From Pseudothauera rhizosphaerae (GTDB lineage: Bacteria > Pseudomonadota > Gammaproteobacteria > Burkholderiales > Rhodocyclaceae): a stretch of DNA of 64,000 nucleotides. Shown here in pieces: positions 26,069 to 39,600 of the stretch. The translations under genes and the position numbers were made by a program. Below the pieces are notes generated by a model. It saw only the letters and a list, made by a program, of their open reading frames with translations, did no database searches and was not told the DNA's origin. Location of the stretch: positions 1 through 64,000 of the forward strand of contig NZ_SSOD01000010.1 in NCBI RefSeq assembly GCF_004801305.1, read 5' to 3'. Position 1 is the stretch's first letter, and each line of letters opens with the position of its first letter.

Positions 26069-26629
26069 TTAGCCTGCGCGGCAGGGCTGCTGTAGCGACG
26101 CGGAGGCAGAGCCGTCGGCTGGAACTGATGGTTGGGCCACTACGCATGCCACTGAACCAGCCACTCCCGCAAGGGCCATTACTACGAAAACCCAGTTGAA
26201 TACTCGTCCGTAGGTGAACAAGCCGCCCACCAGCAGGTACTTCTTGAGCTTGCTCTTGGCCTCATCGTCTTTTTGAAATAGCGCAAGAATCTTGGCCTCT
26301 TCTGGTAGGCCTTTAAGAGATTGAGAATCAAGGTATTTTAGCGCGGCTTCCGCGTGCTTGATGAGCATGCGTGTTCTCACATCGAGCTTCCAGAAGATGA
26401 ACGACAAGAACACCAACGACAGCGGCAAAAACGCATACTCAATGGAAACGCTTTTTCTTGAGATGATAGTAGCGAAGGCGCCAATAACAATGGCGCAAGA
26501 CGTAATGTAAAAATTGAACGCCTTGAGACGCTGCTCCGCGTGCTGTGAAAAATAACCCCACGCGTAATCACGCCAAAGCTTACGGGTATTTTCGTCCATT
26601 ATCTCAACCTTCTTTGTCTCGTCATTCAC
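26069..26629 (-). CDS. membrane protein, SLATT-like layout, unknown function
   Basis: About 186 residues from a GTG at 26629, chosen because AGGAG lies 8 bases upstream; the ATG at 26599 is an alternative. An amphipathic N-terminus (LWRDYAWGYFSQHAEQRLKA) precedes two close membrane helices (about 36-56 and 64-82), a soluble stretch of about 60 residues with charged helices, and a third hydrophobic segment (FNWVFVVMALAGVAGSVACV). The paired-helix-plus-helical-tail shape recalls SLATT-type effectors of bacterial conflict systems, but no family is recognised with certainty. GC content is visibly lower than in the rest of the window. Confidence 0.55.
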   Translation of the reverse strand: MNDETKKVEIMDENTRKLWRDYAWGYFSQHAEQRLKAFNFYITSCAIVIGAFATIISRKSVSIEYAFLPLSLVFLSFIFWKLDVRTRMLIKHAEAALKYLDSQSLKGLPEEAKILALFQKDDEAKSKLKKYLLVGGLFTYGRVFNWVFVVMALAGVAGSVACVVAQPSVPADGSASASLQQPCRAG

Positions 26630-26725
26630 CGTACTACTCCTAAGAGTGACTAGCTCTCCGTGACCCAACGCAAAGTTTTATCGGATGGCAAAATGCACAG
26701 CATTTTGACGGTCTGCCGTAAGCAC

Positions 26726-27355
26726 TTATTGGGCAATCTCTTGGCCGCCAACAACGATTATTTGAGGGTGTCGCTTCTGCCCCGCAACGAGTTTCTCTCC
26801 CCGGTAAAGGCGCCCGTACTCCCTCAAGGCATTGTAGGCCGGCAAACCGAATGCGGTTCCAAAAATGATTAGAATTAAAAGACCTGTTCCAAGACTCGGC
26901 TTGAGCGAACTCAGGAAGAATATTGGTGAAGCCGCAAGAAGGGCAGAGAAGAAATAAAGAACCAGATAGACACTGCGCCTCCATCGCCTCGACCACAGCG
27001 AGGAGTATTTCTTTTTGAACTTTACTTGAAGGTGGCCGGATTCGGGCAGATGCTCAAGATATGGGCGAGCGAGCACGTAGTCTCGGAGAGCAGAGCTGGG
27101 ATTCTGGAGTGAGAGCAGATACTCCATTTCACGAACGGAAAGCGCAGTGTCACCGGCGATTGCGTGATATCCACGCTCAATTACCAAAGGATGAGGTCGA
27201 GGCGTCTTTCCGAGTTCGTCAAAGAATTCCTTGGCAAATTTGTAATCATCGCGGAGGCGAGTTTTTCGCGATACGAAAACGTCGTACACGAGTTTCCCAA
27301 CGGTTACGATGCTGATGACAGCACCGACTAGCTTTAGAACATCATCGAGTCCCAT
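26726..27355 (-). CDS. membrane protein of unknown function
   Basis: 209 residues from ATG 27355, behind GGAGG. There is an N-terminal membrane helix (VLKLVGAVISIVTVGKLVYD), then a hydrophilic region of about 90 residues with charged helices (YKFAKEFFDELGKT, LSVREMEYLLSLQ). A hairpin of two membrane helices follows (SVYLVLYFFSALLAASPIFF; GTGLLILIIFGTAFGLP), then a short basic tail. No family is recognised. Same strand and same low-GC composition as the membrane gene that follows, about 97 bases away, so the two probably form a unit. Confidence 0.55.
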   Translation of the reverse strand: MGLDDVLKLVGAVISIVTVGKLVYDVFVSRKTRLRDDYKFAKEFFDELGKTPRPHPLVIERGYHAIAGDTALSVREMEYLLSLQNPSSALRDYVLARPYLEHLPESGHLQVKFKKKYSSLWSRRWRRSVYLVLYFFSALLAASPIFFLSSLKPSLGTGLLILIIFGTAFGLPAYNALREYGRLYRGEKLVAGQKRHPQIIVVGGQEIAQ

Positions 27356-27509
27356 CAATCCTCCAGTTCAGTGCCCAACGTGTTAGCTAACCCGGCCGTC
27401 GGCGCGCTAAGAGCACGGCGGGAGCCTGTAAGCATAGCTTGCAGGCGATGTCGTTGCAGTGTTCTCGAAAGCCATTCTCGCTTGAGGTACGGACGTAGTG
27501 GCCGGCATT

Positions 27510-27584
27510 GTGGAGCGGGCTTGCCCGCGATGCGGCGGTTCCGGGTACAAATGACCGCCGCATCGCGGCCAAGGCCACTCCTAC
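27510..27584. repeat. REP-like inverted repeat 3
   Basis: Third copy of the palindrome (left arm GTGGAGCGGGCTTGCCCGCG, right arm ending CACTCCTAC), slightly degenerate. It sits in the 312-base gap between the low-GC membrane genes and the end of the second exoprotein, which otherwise shows no gene. With copy 2 it brackets the gspC-to-island segment. Confidence 0.82.
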
Positions 27585-27667
27585 ACGGATAGCGTTTTCA
27601 GGTTGGGCCGGACTGATGAAAACGGCCCGGCCTGCGCATCACCGGCCACACTACTCCCCGCGCCGCC

Positions 27668-30600
27668 TCACTGCCGCTCCAGATTGCGCCGCTCGGCTTC
27701 CGTCAGACGGTGGCGTTCGTCTGTACCGAGAAACTGGAACGCGCTGTCCGGATCGTAGCTGGCGTACTGAGCGCGCGGTTCGCGCGCATCGCGCGGCGCC
27801 TCAATGCTGCTGGTCGCCTCGCCGAAGCCCAGCACCTGCACGCTGATGATCGACGGGCGCGCCTGCCGGGTCTGGTTCCTCGCCATGTCCTGCGCCGCCT
27901 GGGTGGCGCTGTTGGCCGCCGCACTGGCCGAGGTCAGCGCGCCGATGTTCACCGACGCCACCACCGGCAGGCCCGTGGCCTCGCCCTGCACCTGGATGTT
28001 CTCCGCATTCACCACCTGCAGCGCCGCCAGGTTCACGTTGCCCGAGACGCGAATGCCCGCCTCGCCCGCGTCGATCGTGCCCAGCGGCGCGATCAGGTCC
28101 ACGTCGCCCGGCGGCACTTCCGGGATCGGGTTGAGCGTGGCGATGCCCGCGCCCGTGCTCGGCGTCTGCGGCGACAGGGTCACGTTGCCCCACTGGTCGT
28201 ACACCCGCAGCGGCGGCGTATAGACCACCGTGGTCTTGGCGCCCCGGCCGGCGTTGATGTCGCCTTCCGCCGACCAGGCGAAGATGTCGCCGCCGAAGGT
28301 GGTCATGATCCGCGACAAGCCCAGCAGAATGCTGCCCTGGCTGTACATCTGGATGTCGCCCTGGCCCTGGGTGATCACGCCGGCCGTCGATGGCGGCACA
28401 TCCCCCTCTACGCCATAGGTCTGTGCACCACCAGGGGTCAGTACCTGGATGTCGCCCCCCGCGTAGGTGTGGATGCCGGCGCCGCCATAGGCGAGCAAGT
28501 CGCCGGAGTAGCCGCCCTCGTCCGGGAACAGCGCGGCAATCGCGTTGCGCCCGCGCAGGTAGCTGCCGAAACGCGGGCCGTCGGCGTCGTTGTACTCGCG
28601 GCCGCCGGCACGCAACTCGGCGAAATACACCCGGCGCGCGAAGATGCGCTGCTGCTCGGCAGGCAGGCCGGCGAAGTAGGCCAGCGCTTCTTCTGCCGTG
28701 CCCTCGAAGCCGTAGCGGGCAGCCAGCCACCCGGCCAAATCCTCTTCATAGGTGTGAGCCACCTTGCCGGCCTGAGCTTCCAGGGGCACGCCGGTCTCGG
28801 CGCGGTTGGCCGGGTCCAGGTACAGATCCAGGAAGCCGCGCCAGTCGGCGCCACGGTCGCCGAGGCCCGCCTGCACCACGATGCTGGCGCCGGGGCGGTC
28901 GTCGCCGGGCACGACCGGGCCCAGGCTGCGTACGCGCGTTTCCCCGTAAGCACCGCCTTCGGTCTGCCCGACCATGACGATGTTCCGGCCGGCGCTGATC
29001 TCCAGCGTGCCGGGGCCGGCCACGTCGAAGTTGCTGAAGAGAATGTCGCGTCCGGCCTCGACGATGGATACATCATTGGCCTGGCCATGAACGAACAGGT
29101 TGTTGCCGGTGCCCCTGACGACGCTCTGAGTGCTGGACGGGGTTCTGCCAAGCTCATCGGGCGCAATTATCTCCGTCCCGATCAGCGAACCAGAGCGCAC
29201 GATGTCGCGGCCTGCGCGCATCCAGACCGGCCCGGCCCCCTCGTACCATGTCTGGCCCGTGCGCGGGCCGTAGAACGTCAGTATTTCACCCGTGCCGAGC
29301 CCGACGATATCGCCTTCACGGGCATAAATGCGGACCGGGTCATCCGCGGCGGCCGCGGCATTGGAGGCGGTGTTCGGCCCGAAGGCGAAAAGGGAGAACA
29401 TATTTGTCGTCGGCCGGATCGCGTCTGGAGCCAGATTATGCATCGACGTCAATCCGCCACCCGACGTGAATACCCCGAATGCAGGGCGGAAAACGGTCGG
29501 CACGACGTCCTGCGCCGCGGCGGAGCGGCTCACCACATAGCCGCTGGCATAGATCGAATCTCCGGCCAGAATCTCCAGCCTGGCGTTCCCGGACGGAGCC
29601 AGCAGAAGCGAGTAAGCCGTGTTGTACTGATTCGACGTCGCCATGCCCAGCGCAGATTTGCCAAAGAATACGCTCCCGTCGGCGGCGGTAACACTCAACT
29701 GACCCGGCCAGACGAAACGCCCGTCGGTGGCCGTATGGTTCTTTCCACCGAGGGCAATACCGCTGCCGTTTACCGGGACTTCACTGAGCTGGACGCTCGG
29801 CGTCACGTCGCCACCGGCGGAGAAAAGGTTGATCGCCGTGTTGTCGGTCCACAAGGAGAACCAGGCATAGCCCCCGGATTCCTGCGCTACGCCGTTCGCC
29901 ACGTAAGGCAGTGCATGGGGCAACGCGACGCGGCCAGGATCGCCGGTTCCCGCGACCACCAGATCGCCACGCGTGGTCAAATACGCGGCCGAATCACCGA
30001 GCATCAAGACCGGCCCGCCCGTGGCGGTACCCAAAGAGGCAGTAAAGGGATCGAAGGCACGCGCCTCCCGGCTATCCACTTGACCCGCGACCGTAGTGAA
30101 GTAAGTGAGCGCCACGCCCCCCATCTCTCCGGTCTGCAACTGCAGGCCGCCCCTCAGGTTGCCAAGAACGCCGTTGAGATCGACGTTCTGCACTCGATAG
30201 TCGGCTGCATCCGATGACGTGCCGGAGGTGGCCGTCGCGCGCGCCGCGAGACCGGGGTTCAACGCGCCATCGACGTCGATCCGCAGATCGCCGCCCCCGG
30301 TCAGCAGCAGTTCTCCGTCGCTCAGGACGCGCCCCGTGCTGCCGACCACCACGACCAGCCCTTGACTACGCTGACGGCCTTCGGCTGCCGACCGGGATGT
30401 CCCGCGCCGGTCCAGAAGACCGGCATCGCCCGCGACCTGGACGGTCAGATTGCCGCCTCCCAGCGTGCCCAGTCCGGTAAAGCCGACGAGTTCAGGGATT
30501 GCCGCCACGGCGTTCTTCTCCGCACTGCTCAAGCCGTAGCTGTCGTTCGAGACCCCGGCACCCTGCACGTAGGTGCCGAAGTTGATCCACCAACTGGTGT

Positions 30601-33600
30601 GGATCGGATCGACGCCCACCGTATCGCCGCTGCCCTGGCGCCACAGCCAGTTGCCGACGTCCGCACTGCTGCGCTGCGGCCTCAACTCCTCACCGGAATA
30701 CGCCGGTCTGTAGCTCGCCTGGATATCGCCGATCAGGTTCCCGCCCACATTCAGCAGCAGATTGCCGCCATCATCGGGATACCAGGCCGCGTAGGTGCCG
30801 CCGCCGTCCACCAGCGCTTCGTAGGCAGCGCCGACTGCGGCATCGGCGCTGCCGCTGGTGCCCAGATAGGTTCCGTCGGCGGGACCGGTGGCCGTGCCAC
30901 GCGCCCGGTCGAAGGCCTGCGCCGCATCGCCCGCACGGGACGCGGTGGACGTGCCTGCCGTATATACGCCGTACAGCGAATGCAGCGCCATATTGCCACC
31001 GGCGATCAGGTCCAGATCGCCGGTGCCGGTACGCAGCACGCTGAAGTGCTGTGCCACCGGGTAGGGAACAACGAACTCCTCGCCTCCCACCACGCGATAT
31101 TCACATGTGTAATACCCCCAACTGCAGGCGGTTGCCGGATCAAGGCCCCACGTATCTTCAGGCACCAACTCATCCGTGCCCGCTATGTACCACGCACCTT
31201 CACCACCCACGATCTCGGTGCGTTCATACAGGCCGTAATGGGTATCCGCCAGTACCAGGCTGCCATCCGCCCGCGGCCGTGCCCGCCGCGAATCCGCCGC
31301 CTCCACATCGGCCCCGGCCACCAGCCGCATGCTCCATGACAGGGAGCCCTCCGGCAGCATCGCCGCCACCGCCCAGTTACGGCCCATGAGCCCGCCGTCA
31401 CCAGTCGGGCGCAAAGCCACCGAGGGGATGTCATCGACCAGTTTCACATCGGTCATCGAGGGGATCAGCGCGCCCACCGGCAGTTGCAGAGCACCGGCCA
31501 GGAACACGCCGTCAGGATCGGTGTTCGGGTTGGACGTCGCCCGGTTCGGCAACGGTACGCCCGCAGGCCAGACCATGGCCGCCAGGGAGGTGGCCGCCGG
31601 CAGTCTGAAGCCCGCATCCAGCCGGCTGCCCGCCGGCAGCGGCAAGGCCTCGCCCAGCACCGTTCCGGCACGATGGACCGTGCCGTCGGGCAAGGTCACA
31701 TCCGCCGACAGCACCGTGCCCGCCGGCACCTCCAGCGCCGCCGCCAGCACGGCCTGCGCCGGCAGTTCGGTGCCCGCAGCCAGTGTCGCCGCCTGAATCG
31801 GCAGGTCGTAGTTCAGCGTCTTGCCGGGCAGGAACCGGGTACCTTCGGCCAGCACCACGCCCGCCCCCGGCACGATCACGTCGCCACCATAGGCCTGCAC
31901 CCCCGGCGTGAGCACCCAGCCGTTGTCGTCCGGCGTGTCCGGTGGCGGCGCGAAGCCGTCGTTGATGCTGCCGTAGATGTTCAAATCCCCGCCGGCGCGG
32001 ATCACCAGCGCGCCCGGCTCGCCCGAGCCGTAAACGGTGGTGATCTGCTGCGTGTGCGGGTTCAGGCTGGCGTAGCGGTGGCCCGACAGATCCAGGTCGC
32101 CGCTGACCACGATGTCACCATCGGGCGTTCTGCTGACGATTTCCACACCCGGACGCAAGTGGAACACGTCGCGGTAGGTGGCGTTGTTGAGGCCGGCCAG
32201 CTTGGCGTTCAACAGATTGGCGTTGCCGAGCGCAGCATCGATGAAGGCCGTGCTCTCCGCATGCTTGCCGTCCAGGTATGCCTGGTCGATGACCTGATAG
32301 GGCCGGCCGCCGGCGGCGGGATCGCTGCCGTAGTCGGCATCGTCGTAGCGCTGCACGGCATTGAGCGCGATGGACTTGGCGCCCTGGACGTCCAGGGCGC
32401 CACGTGCGTCGATGGCCACGTCGCCGCCGGTGGCGCCGCCCAGGCGCGGGGCGAACAGTTCCACCGTGCCCAACGCGCGGCCGTCGTGCAGCGAGGGATC
32501 GGCCTGCACCCGCGCATCGGCGGTGCCGTGGCGCAGGTCCATACGCGCCCCTTCGGCCAGGGTCAGCACGCCGTTGCCCGAGTTCAGTTCCACGATCGCC
32601 CGGTTGGGGGCGTCGATGATCTTGCCGTAGCTGTCCAGGCGCAGCAGCGTGCCGTGAGCGTCCAGCATCCCATTGCCGCCGATGGTCAGTCCGTTCCTGC
32701 CCGCCAGGCGGATGCTGCCCACCCGCCCGCCGCTGGCATCCACGGTGCCGGCCACGGTCAGGTGGCCGCCGTCCAGCGAGACCTCAATCTGGTTAGCCTT
32801 GAGTTCGTTGCCGATGGTCAGGTCGCCCCGCTTGATCTGGAAGCTGCGCAGGCCGAACACCTTGCCGTCGTTCAGGCGCTGGTTCAGCGCGGCGAAGGCG
32901 TCGCTCAAACTGCCCGCGCCCAGCGACTGGGCGCGCACCTCGATGCCGCCGTCCAGGTAGGGCACCCAGGTGCCACCCGCCTCGTAGTAGCCGCTGGCGC
33001 CGCCCAGGATGGCGCCTTGCAGATCCAAGGTTCCGGCGCTCTCCGCCAGGGCGATGGCGGTGAGGCGGCCGGCCTGGTTGTACTCGGCCGACAGGTCGAT
33101 GACCGCACCGGCAGCCTGGCGGACGTTGCCGGCCGTGCTCTCCAGGGTCACGTCGCCGCCCCAGCTGTACTGGTTGGCCTCCTCGTCGTCGAAGAACTCG
33201 ACGCTGCGGCCGGACAGGTCCAGGCGGGCGCTGCCGCCCAGCACCACGTCATTCTCGGCAGCCAGGGTCAGCTTGCCGCTGGGCAGGGCCACGGTGGTGT
33301 CCAGGCTCAGGCCCGCGCCGGCGGTCAGCGACAGTTCGGCGCCCAGGTCGGACACCGTGGCGGGGTCGGCCGCTCCGGATGCGGCGGAGACGGTGATCGC
33401 TCCGCCCGCAGTGATCTTGTTCACCGAACCGGCTTCGCCGGTCCACAGCGGGGTGACCACGTTCAGGTTGCCGCCGCTGTACTGCCGGCCCTCGCCGGCG
33501 ACGTGCTCGCCCTGGGACTGATACACCGCCAGCGTGCCGGCGTTGTTGGCGGTGATGCGCTCGCTGGCCAGCAGGTTCACGTGGGCGAAACCCAGCGCCA

Positions 33601-36600
33601 GGCGGCCCAGCGAACTGACGCCGTCGGGCTGGCCCCAGGGGCCGTAGCCGAAGCTGATGCGTTCGGCTTCCACCTGGAAGGTGCCCGAACCGGTTCCGGC
33701 GCCACCCGCGGCAACCGCGCCCGGTGCCTGGTCCGAACCGTTCCAGATCAGGTGGCCGGTGCGGATCAGCGCCACGTCATTGGCAGCACCGTAGCCGTAG
33801 ATGGCCGGCGTGGTCAGCAGCAGGTTGTCCAGCAGGGAGTTGCCGTCCGCATCCAGCGTGGACAGGGTAACGATGTCGAAGAAGTTCACCGACCGGCCGG
33901 CGATCAGTTCCAGCGTTTCCAGCGCCGGCGCGCCCACGCTGGTGTCGCCCTGCAGCAGGCGCTCCATCACCTGCTGGTTGAGCACCAGGCCCGGCGTCAA
34001 TGCGCCGCGTGCGGCGGCATCGGCCAGCGCCTCGCCGCTGCCGATGTTGAACGCGCCCACCGCCAGGCTCAGGTGGCGGGTGCCGTAGCGCACCGCGTCG
34101 TCGAGCTGGAAGTCGTTGTCGGTGACGAAAGCGATGCTGCCTTCGGAATACAGTTGCGTGGTGCCGGTGCAGTCGCCGGAGGCGCAGGCGCCGACGAGGA
34201 TCCGGCTGGGGCCACGACCTATCAAATCTGCTTCCGGCGCCAGCCATTGCAGCGTGCCGTTGGAGACGGCCACGACGCCGACCGACTCGGGTTGATAGAT
34301 GAAGCCGTCGGTGGAATCGTACGCCGTCGCACCTTGGCCCAGGGTACTGATGATCGCGCCCTGCTCGATCAGGATGGCATTGTTGGAACCGAGGGAACTG
34401 CGGCTGACCAGCATCACCTCGGGGGCCGACAGGCGCACGCCGCTACGGATGGCAATGGACGCCGCCGGGTCAACCACACCGGGGCCTCCAACAAAGCGTA
34501 CGAGATTGCCACTTTGCCCATAGACAACGACCGGCACGCTGCCGATCGTCAGCCGGTTCACCTCGATTCCGTTCAGATCCGAGGCACGGACCGCAATACC
34601 GAAATCCGAAGAGGGCGCCGCATCATCGCCCAGAATCTCGATCCTGGCATTCGTCGAAGCACCGATCACCGCCGCGGTGCTGCCATGGCCCCCTTCGGCG
34701 GCCTCGCCCAACACCGTGCCTGCAAAGCTCAGGCTCAAGGCCTCGCTGTCCGGGTCACGGTTGGTGAATCTGAGTCGCAACTGCTTCGCATCGGCCTCGA
34801 TCTGCGCGCGCGGCACCCCGAGCGTGGCGGCATCGGCACGCGCGAACTCGGCGTAGGAGGTCTCGTCGTACTGCGAGTAGGTGCGCAGCACGTTGGCCGG
34901 GGTCAGGATCACCTGGCGGAACAGATTGTCATGGATGTCGGTGCCTGCGATCGACAGCATGCCCGAGGTGGCCCAGGAACCGTTGCGCAGCGCCTGCGTG
35001 GCCATGGCCGCGCCCTGGCCCGACAGGCCGTTGAACTCCACCCGGAACGCACCGGGCAGCAGCGCGTAGGTGGACGGCAGCAGGGTGTAGGTGCCGGCCG
35101 GCACCCCCGGCACGCCGGCACCGATGGTGATCTGCTGGCCGACGAGGAGATCGGCCACCCCGCTCTCGCCGCCGGCCGGCGCCGCTGGCGCCTGCACGCC
35201 CGGCACGATGGCATAGACCGGGTTGCTGCTCAGCCCCGGCAGGGTAAAGCCGCCGCTGCCCACCTGCACCAGCGGGTGGTAGCGGGCATCGGTGGAGCCG
35301 CCGCGGCCGGAGACGAAGCCGGCGCCGGTCAGTTCACCGCCGCCGGAGATATCGATGACGGCGCCTTCTCGGACATCTACATATTTGCCGAGCAAGGTCA
35401 CGCTGCCGGCCCTCGGCGAACCGACGCCCTGCAACTCGATCTCTTCGCCGTCGTAGTACCAGGTCACCCCGTCGCTGGTGCCGCCGTAGGGCATCACCAG
35501 CCCGGCCGCGCTGACCGAGGTCAGGCTGCCATCGAGCAGGTTGACAGCCTGTGTATTGCGGATGCCGGCCCTCGAGGTGCCCAGCGCCAGTTCGCCCAGC
35601 GGCGCGCGCAGGATGCCGCCCTGGTCGATCGTCGCCGCACCGAGCGTCAGGCTGCCGAACGCCGAGTACGGCACCGCCGGAATCTCGTCCGTGGTCCGGG
35701 CCAGGGTCAGCACCCGCTCCGGATCGAAATCCGCGTTGTTGCCATGCCAGCCCGCATACACGCCGGCAATGGCCCCCGTGACCGGGTAAATCTGCGCCGC
35801 CGCCAGGGTCAGGTTGCCCGGCGTATGAAAATCCCCTCCAAGCAACCTCAGATCGCCGACGCTGGCGAACTCGACGTGCTCGAACGCACGGCGATCCATC
35901 ACCGTGCCCCCTCCCGAGTAGAGCCCGCCAATGGTCAGACCGCCCAAATCCAGCAACCGGCCGGCCTGGATCGTCAGACGCCCAGCAGGCGCCTGGGAAG
36001 AAAGACCGCCCAGGATCGTGGGATGAATGAGACCGTCCCCACCCCCTGAACTGCCATATCCGGCTAGGCGCACGTACGGTGCAGCCAGTTCGACCCGGCT
36101 CTCCTGCGGCGCAGCCTCGGTCAGGCCCAGCACCTGCGCATAAAGATTCAGGGACTGGCCCAGTTGCAGCGACAGGTCGCTTTCGAAACTGATCCCGCCA
36201 TCGCTGGCCAAGGTCAAACGATCGAATCCGCTGTCCGAGATCTGGTTGACGCCGAACACGCCGTGGCCGTACGCGAGCAGGTCTGCCGCTTCGTTCGCGT
36301 CGATGCCGGAAGGCAAGGCTCCGCCGGAGCGCTCCTGCACGAGCACCAGATCCCGCGCTCGCTGTACCCTGTCTCTGACGGAATCACTTCGATAAAAGGG
36401 CGTATCCAGCACCAGCGTCAGGCTTCCGCCGGCCGCGCCCGCACCGCCCGCCTCCGCGCGCAATGCGCCGTCGACATACAGGCCGTTACTGGAAGCCAGG
36501 GTAATGGCACCACCCGCGCCGGCAACGGTGACGGCGCCCTGGCCAGGAACATCCAGTACCGCACCCGCCCCGGAGACATCCAGCAAGGCGCCTTCGCGGA

Positions 36601-39600
36601 CGACGACGAAAAGGTCGCTGAGGGCCGCTATCTCTCCGGCTTCGTGGTCGAAGCCGCTGCCGACCACGATCTCGCCGCCGGCATCGACGATGCCATAACG
36701 GCGGCCCAGCGCATCCGTCGCCACGCTTGCGCGGCCGGCGGCGTCCAGCACCGCCTCGCCGCCGATCCAGATCGAGCGGCCATGGCCCGCGGCCCTCAGC
36801 CGGGCAGCCTCGACGCCGCCGACATTCACGCTGCCCAACTCGATGCGGCCACCCCAGGCCTGCAAGGCCCCATTCATCGTCAACTGGCCGATACTGCGCA
36901 CGGCGATGGACTGGCCCGGATCGACCGTGATCACGGCGCCCCGCCCGACACGGGCTTCCACCGACGCCATGTCGTCGGCCGGGGACGCGGACGTTCCCGC
37001 CTGCAGGCTCAGGCTGGCCCCTTGGCGCTGGGTCAGCACGCCCCGTGCAGGGTCCTCCAGGTACAAGGGCGGCGTCCACAGCTCCAGGGCGGTCGCCGGA
37101 TCGCTGCCGGTGGCGGCCTGAAGCGCGCCATCGGCAAGCCGATACACCGGCATCGCGACGTCGATCCGGCTGCCTTCGGCGACGAGCAGGCCGTGCTGGC
37201 CGGTGACGTCGTAGTGGGAGAATCCGCTGCGGAACCGTTCGGATTCCAGCGTCAACGGCGGCCGCACGGCCACGCGCTGGGCCAGCACGGTCCCGGCCTT
37301 GAGCAGGCTACCCGCCGGGATCACGGTCTCGACCAACGCCGGCTGCCCTGCGGCAACGGTATAGGCGGGGGACGGCAGCGCGGCGACGGATGCCGGAATC
37401 TCGTAGCCCGCAGGCAAGGTGCCCGCATTGATCCGGGTGACCACGGCCCCTTCGGGCACAACCTTTCGCGTACCTGTGTTCCCCCGGTATCGGCTGGTGG
37501 AACTATTGCTGCCGTTGATATAGATGTCCATGTTGGTGCCGGTCAGATCCCAGCCGCCGGGGCCGACCACGATTTCCAGGGTGTGCCCGGTGTTGCTGTA
37601 AGTAATCGCCGAGTCCAGCACTTGGCCGGCCACGACCTGGGTATAGGTGGCCGCAACGGGCAGGAGATCGCCAGCCGCCACCGTCAAGGGTTCATCCAGG
37701 GCCAAGCTGACCGGCGCGGCTTCGCCGGCCTCCAGCCAGCCTTCGGCCTGCAACACCTCACCGCCCACCACGACGGTACCACCATGCTGGAGGGTCAAGG
37801 TGCCACCGCCATTGACGCCATGGCCCGCGAGCGTGCCGTCCAGCGTCAGCGTGCCGCCCTGGGCCTGTTGCGCGCCGGCCTGCAGCCTGATGTTGCCGCC
37901 ACGCCCCCCCGTGAAGCTGCCGTCGCCGAGCAGCGCCGCGCCCGAGGACACATCGATCAGGCTGCCCGCGCCCAGCGTCACGTCGCCGCTGCTGCGGATC
38001 GAGACGCTGCCGCCGTTCTGGTACGGCAGGTTGGCGATATTCTCCGGTTCCAGCACCAGGTTGCTCCACAGGCCGCTGGTATCGAGCGTTACGCCTTCGG
38101 CCACCGTCACCGCCACGGTGGTGCCCGCTGGCACGGCCAGGGTTGTGTCCTCGATGCGGTAACTGCTGGCGACCTGATTGAGCACGTTGCCCAGGCGGAT
38201 CGTGCCGCCATGGGCGGTCAGGTCGGCATTCACGTTCACCTGCGGGCCGTACAGGGTGATCTCGCCGGCCGGGGCTACGTTCAGCTCGCCATCGACAGCG
38301 ATGCCGTTGCGCGCGGCGATCTTCACCACGCCCAGCTCAAAGCCGTTCAACTGCGCCGTGTCCAGGTACAGCACGCCTTCACGGTCTTCGGGCAATACGC
38401 TGTCCAGCTCCAGCCCGGCGGCGATCTTCTCCGCCGCGGTCCCCAGGATCACGTCCTGGAGGGTGTTGGCGGTCGCCGTCAGCCCGTGCTGCAGGGTGCC
38501 GCTGTCCTTGACGTAATAAGGGGTGTAGCTGCCCACCACCAGGCTGGCGCCGCGGGCCACCGCCTTCTGCGACTGGTGGTAGCCGTCCAGCCCCTGCTGC
38601 GCCGCCTGGGTCTGGCGATTGCCCTGGAAGGTATCGCCGACGATCTCGCCTTCGAGCACCGCGTTCTTCGTACCGATCACCAGCGTGCCGGCGTCGCGGC
38701 CCACGGTGTAGCCGTTCTCCAGCCGGCTCGTGGGCGCGATGATCGGGTTGTACCAGTATTCGGTCTGGCCCCAGCGTTCGTGGTTGTTCTCGAAGCCCCG
38801 GTACAGCCCGGTGTAGAGCAGGTCGCCCGGCGCGCTGGAGACTTCGTACAACTGCCCGTCCGCGCCCTTGAGCCAGCTCTGCCGGATCGAGCCGGTCTGC
38901 ACGTCCAGCGTACCGCCGGACAGGTTGATCTTCGAGCCCAGTTGGGTGACCACGTCGTTGCCGGTGAAGCGCACCGTGCCGCCCTGGGCCATCCATTGGC
39001 CCACGCCATGCCCCTGCAGGCCCAGGTAGCCGCCCACTTCCAGCAGCCCGCCGGCGGTGTACCAGCGGTCGGATTCGTAGCCGTTGGTGCCGGCGGGCAC
39101 GAACACCAGGTCGCGCACGTCGATCCACACGTCGCTGTTGTTGAGGTGCGTGCCGTCGCGATTGACCGGCGCGTCGCGCTGTTCGTTGCCCTGGATGTTG
39201 ATCTTCACGCTGTTGGCTTCCATCGCCACCTGCACGCCCACCGCGCCGGAGACGTCGAGGATGGCGCCGTCGCGCACCAGGGCGCGGGTGCCGGCATCCA
39301 CGGCGATCTGGCCGCCGGTGGCCAGGGTCAGCGAGCCGCCCTCGAAATCCACCGTGCCGCCGCTCTTGATCTCCACCAGCGACTGGTCGCGGCGGTAGGC
39401 GTCGGCCGCGACGATGTTCTGGTCCGGCAGGTTGTCGACGGCCGGGGCCAGCAGGCTGTCGCGCTGACTGTCGAGCGCAGTGGCGTCGGTGTCTTCCAGC
39501 AGAATGGCGGTGGCACTACCCTCGCCTAGGGTGATCTTGCCGTCGGCGTCGGTGGCCGTCAGGTGCACGGTGCCGCGCGTATCCACAGAGGTACTGGCGA

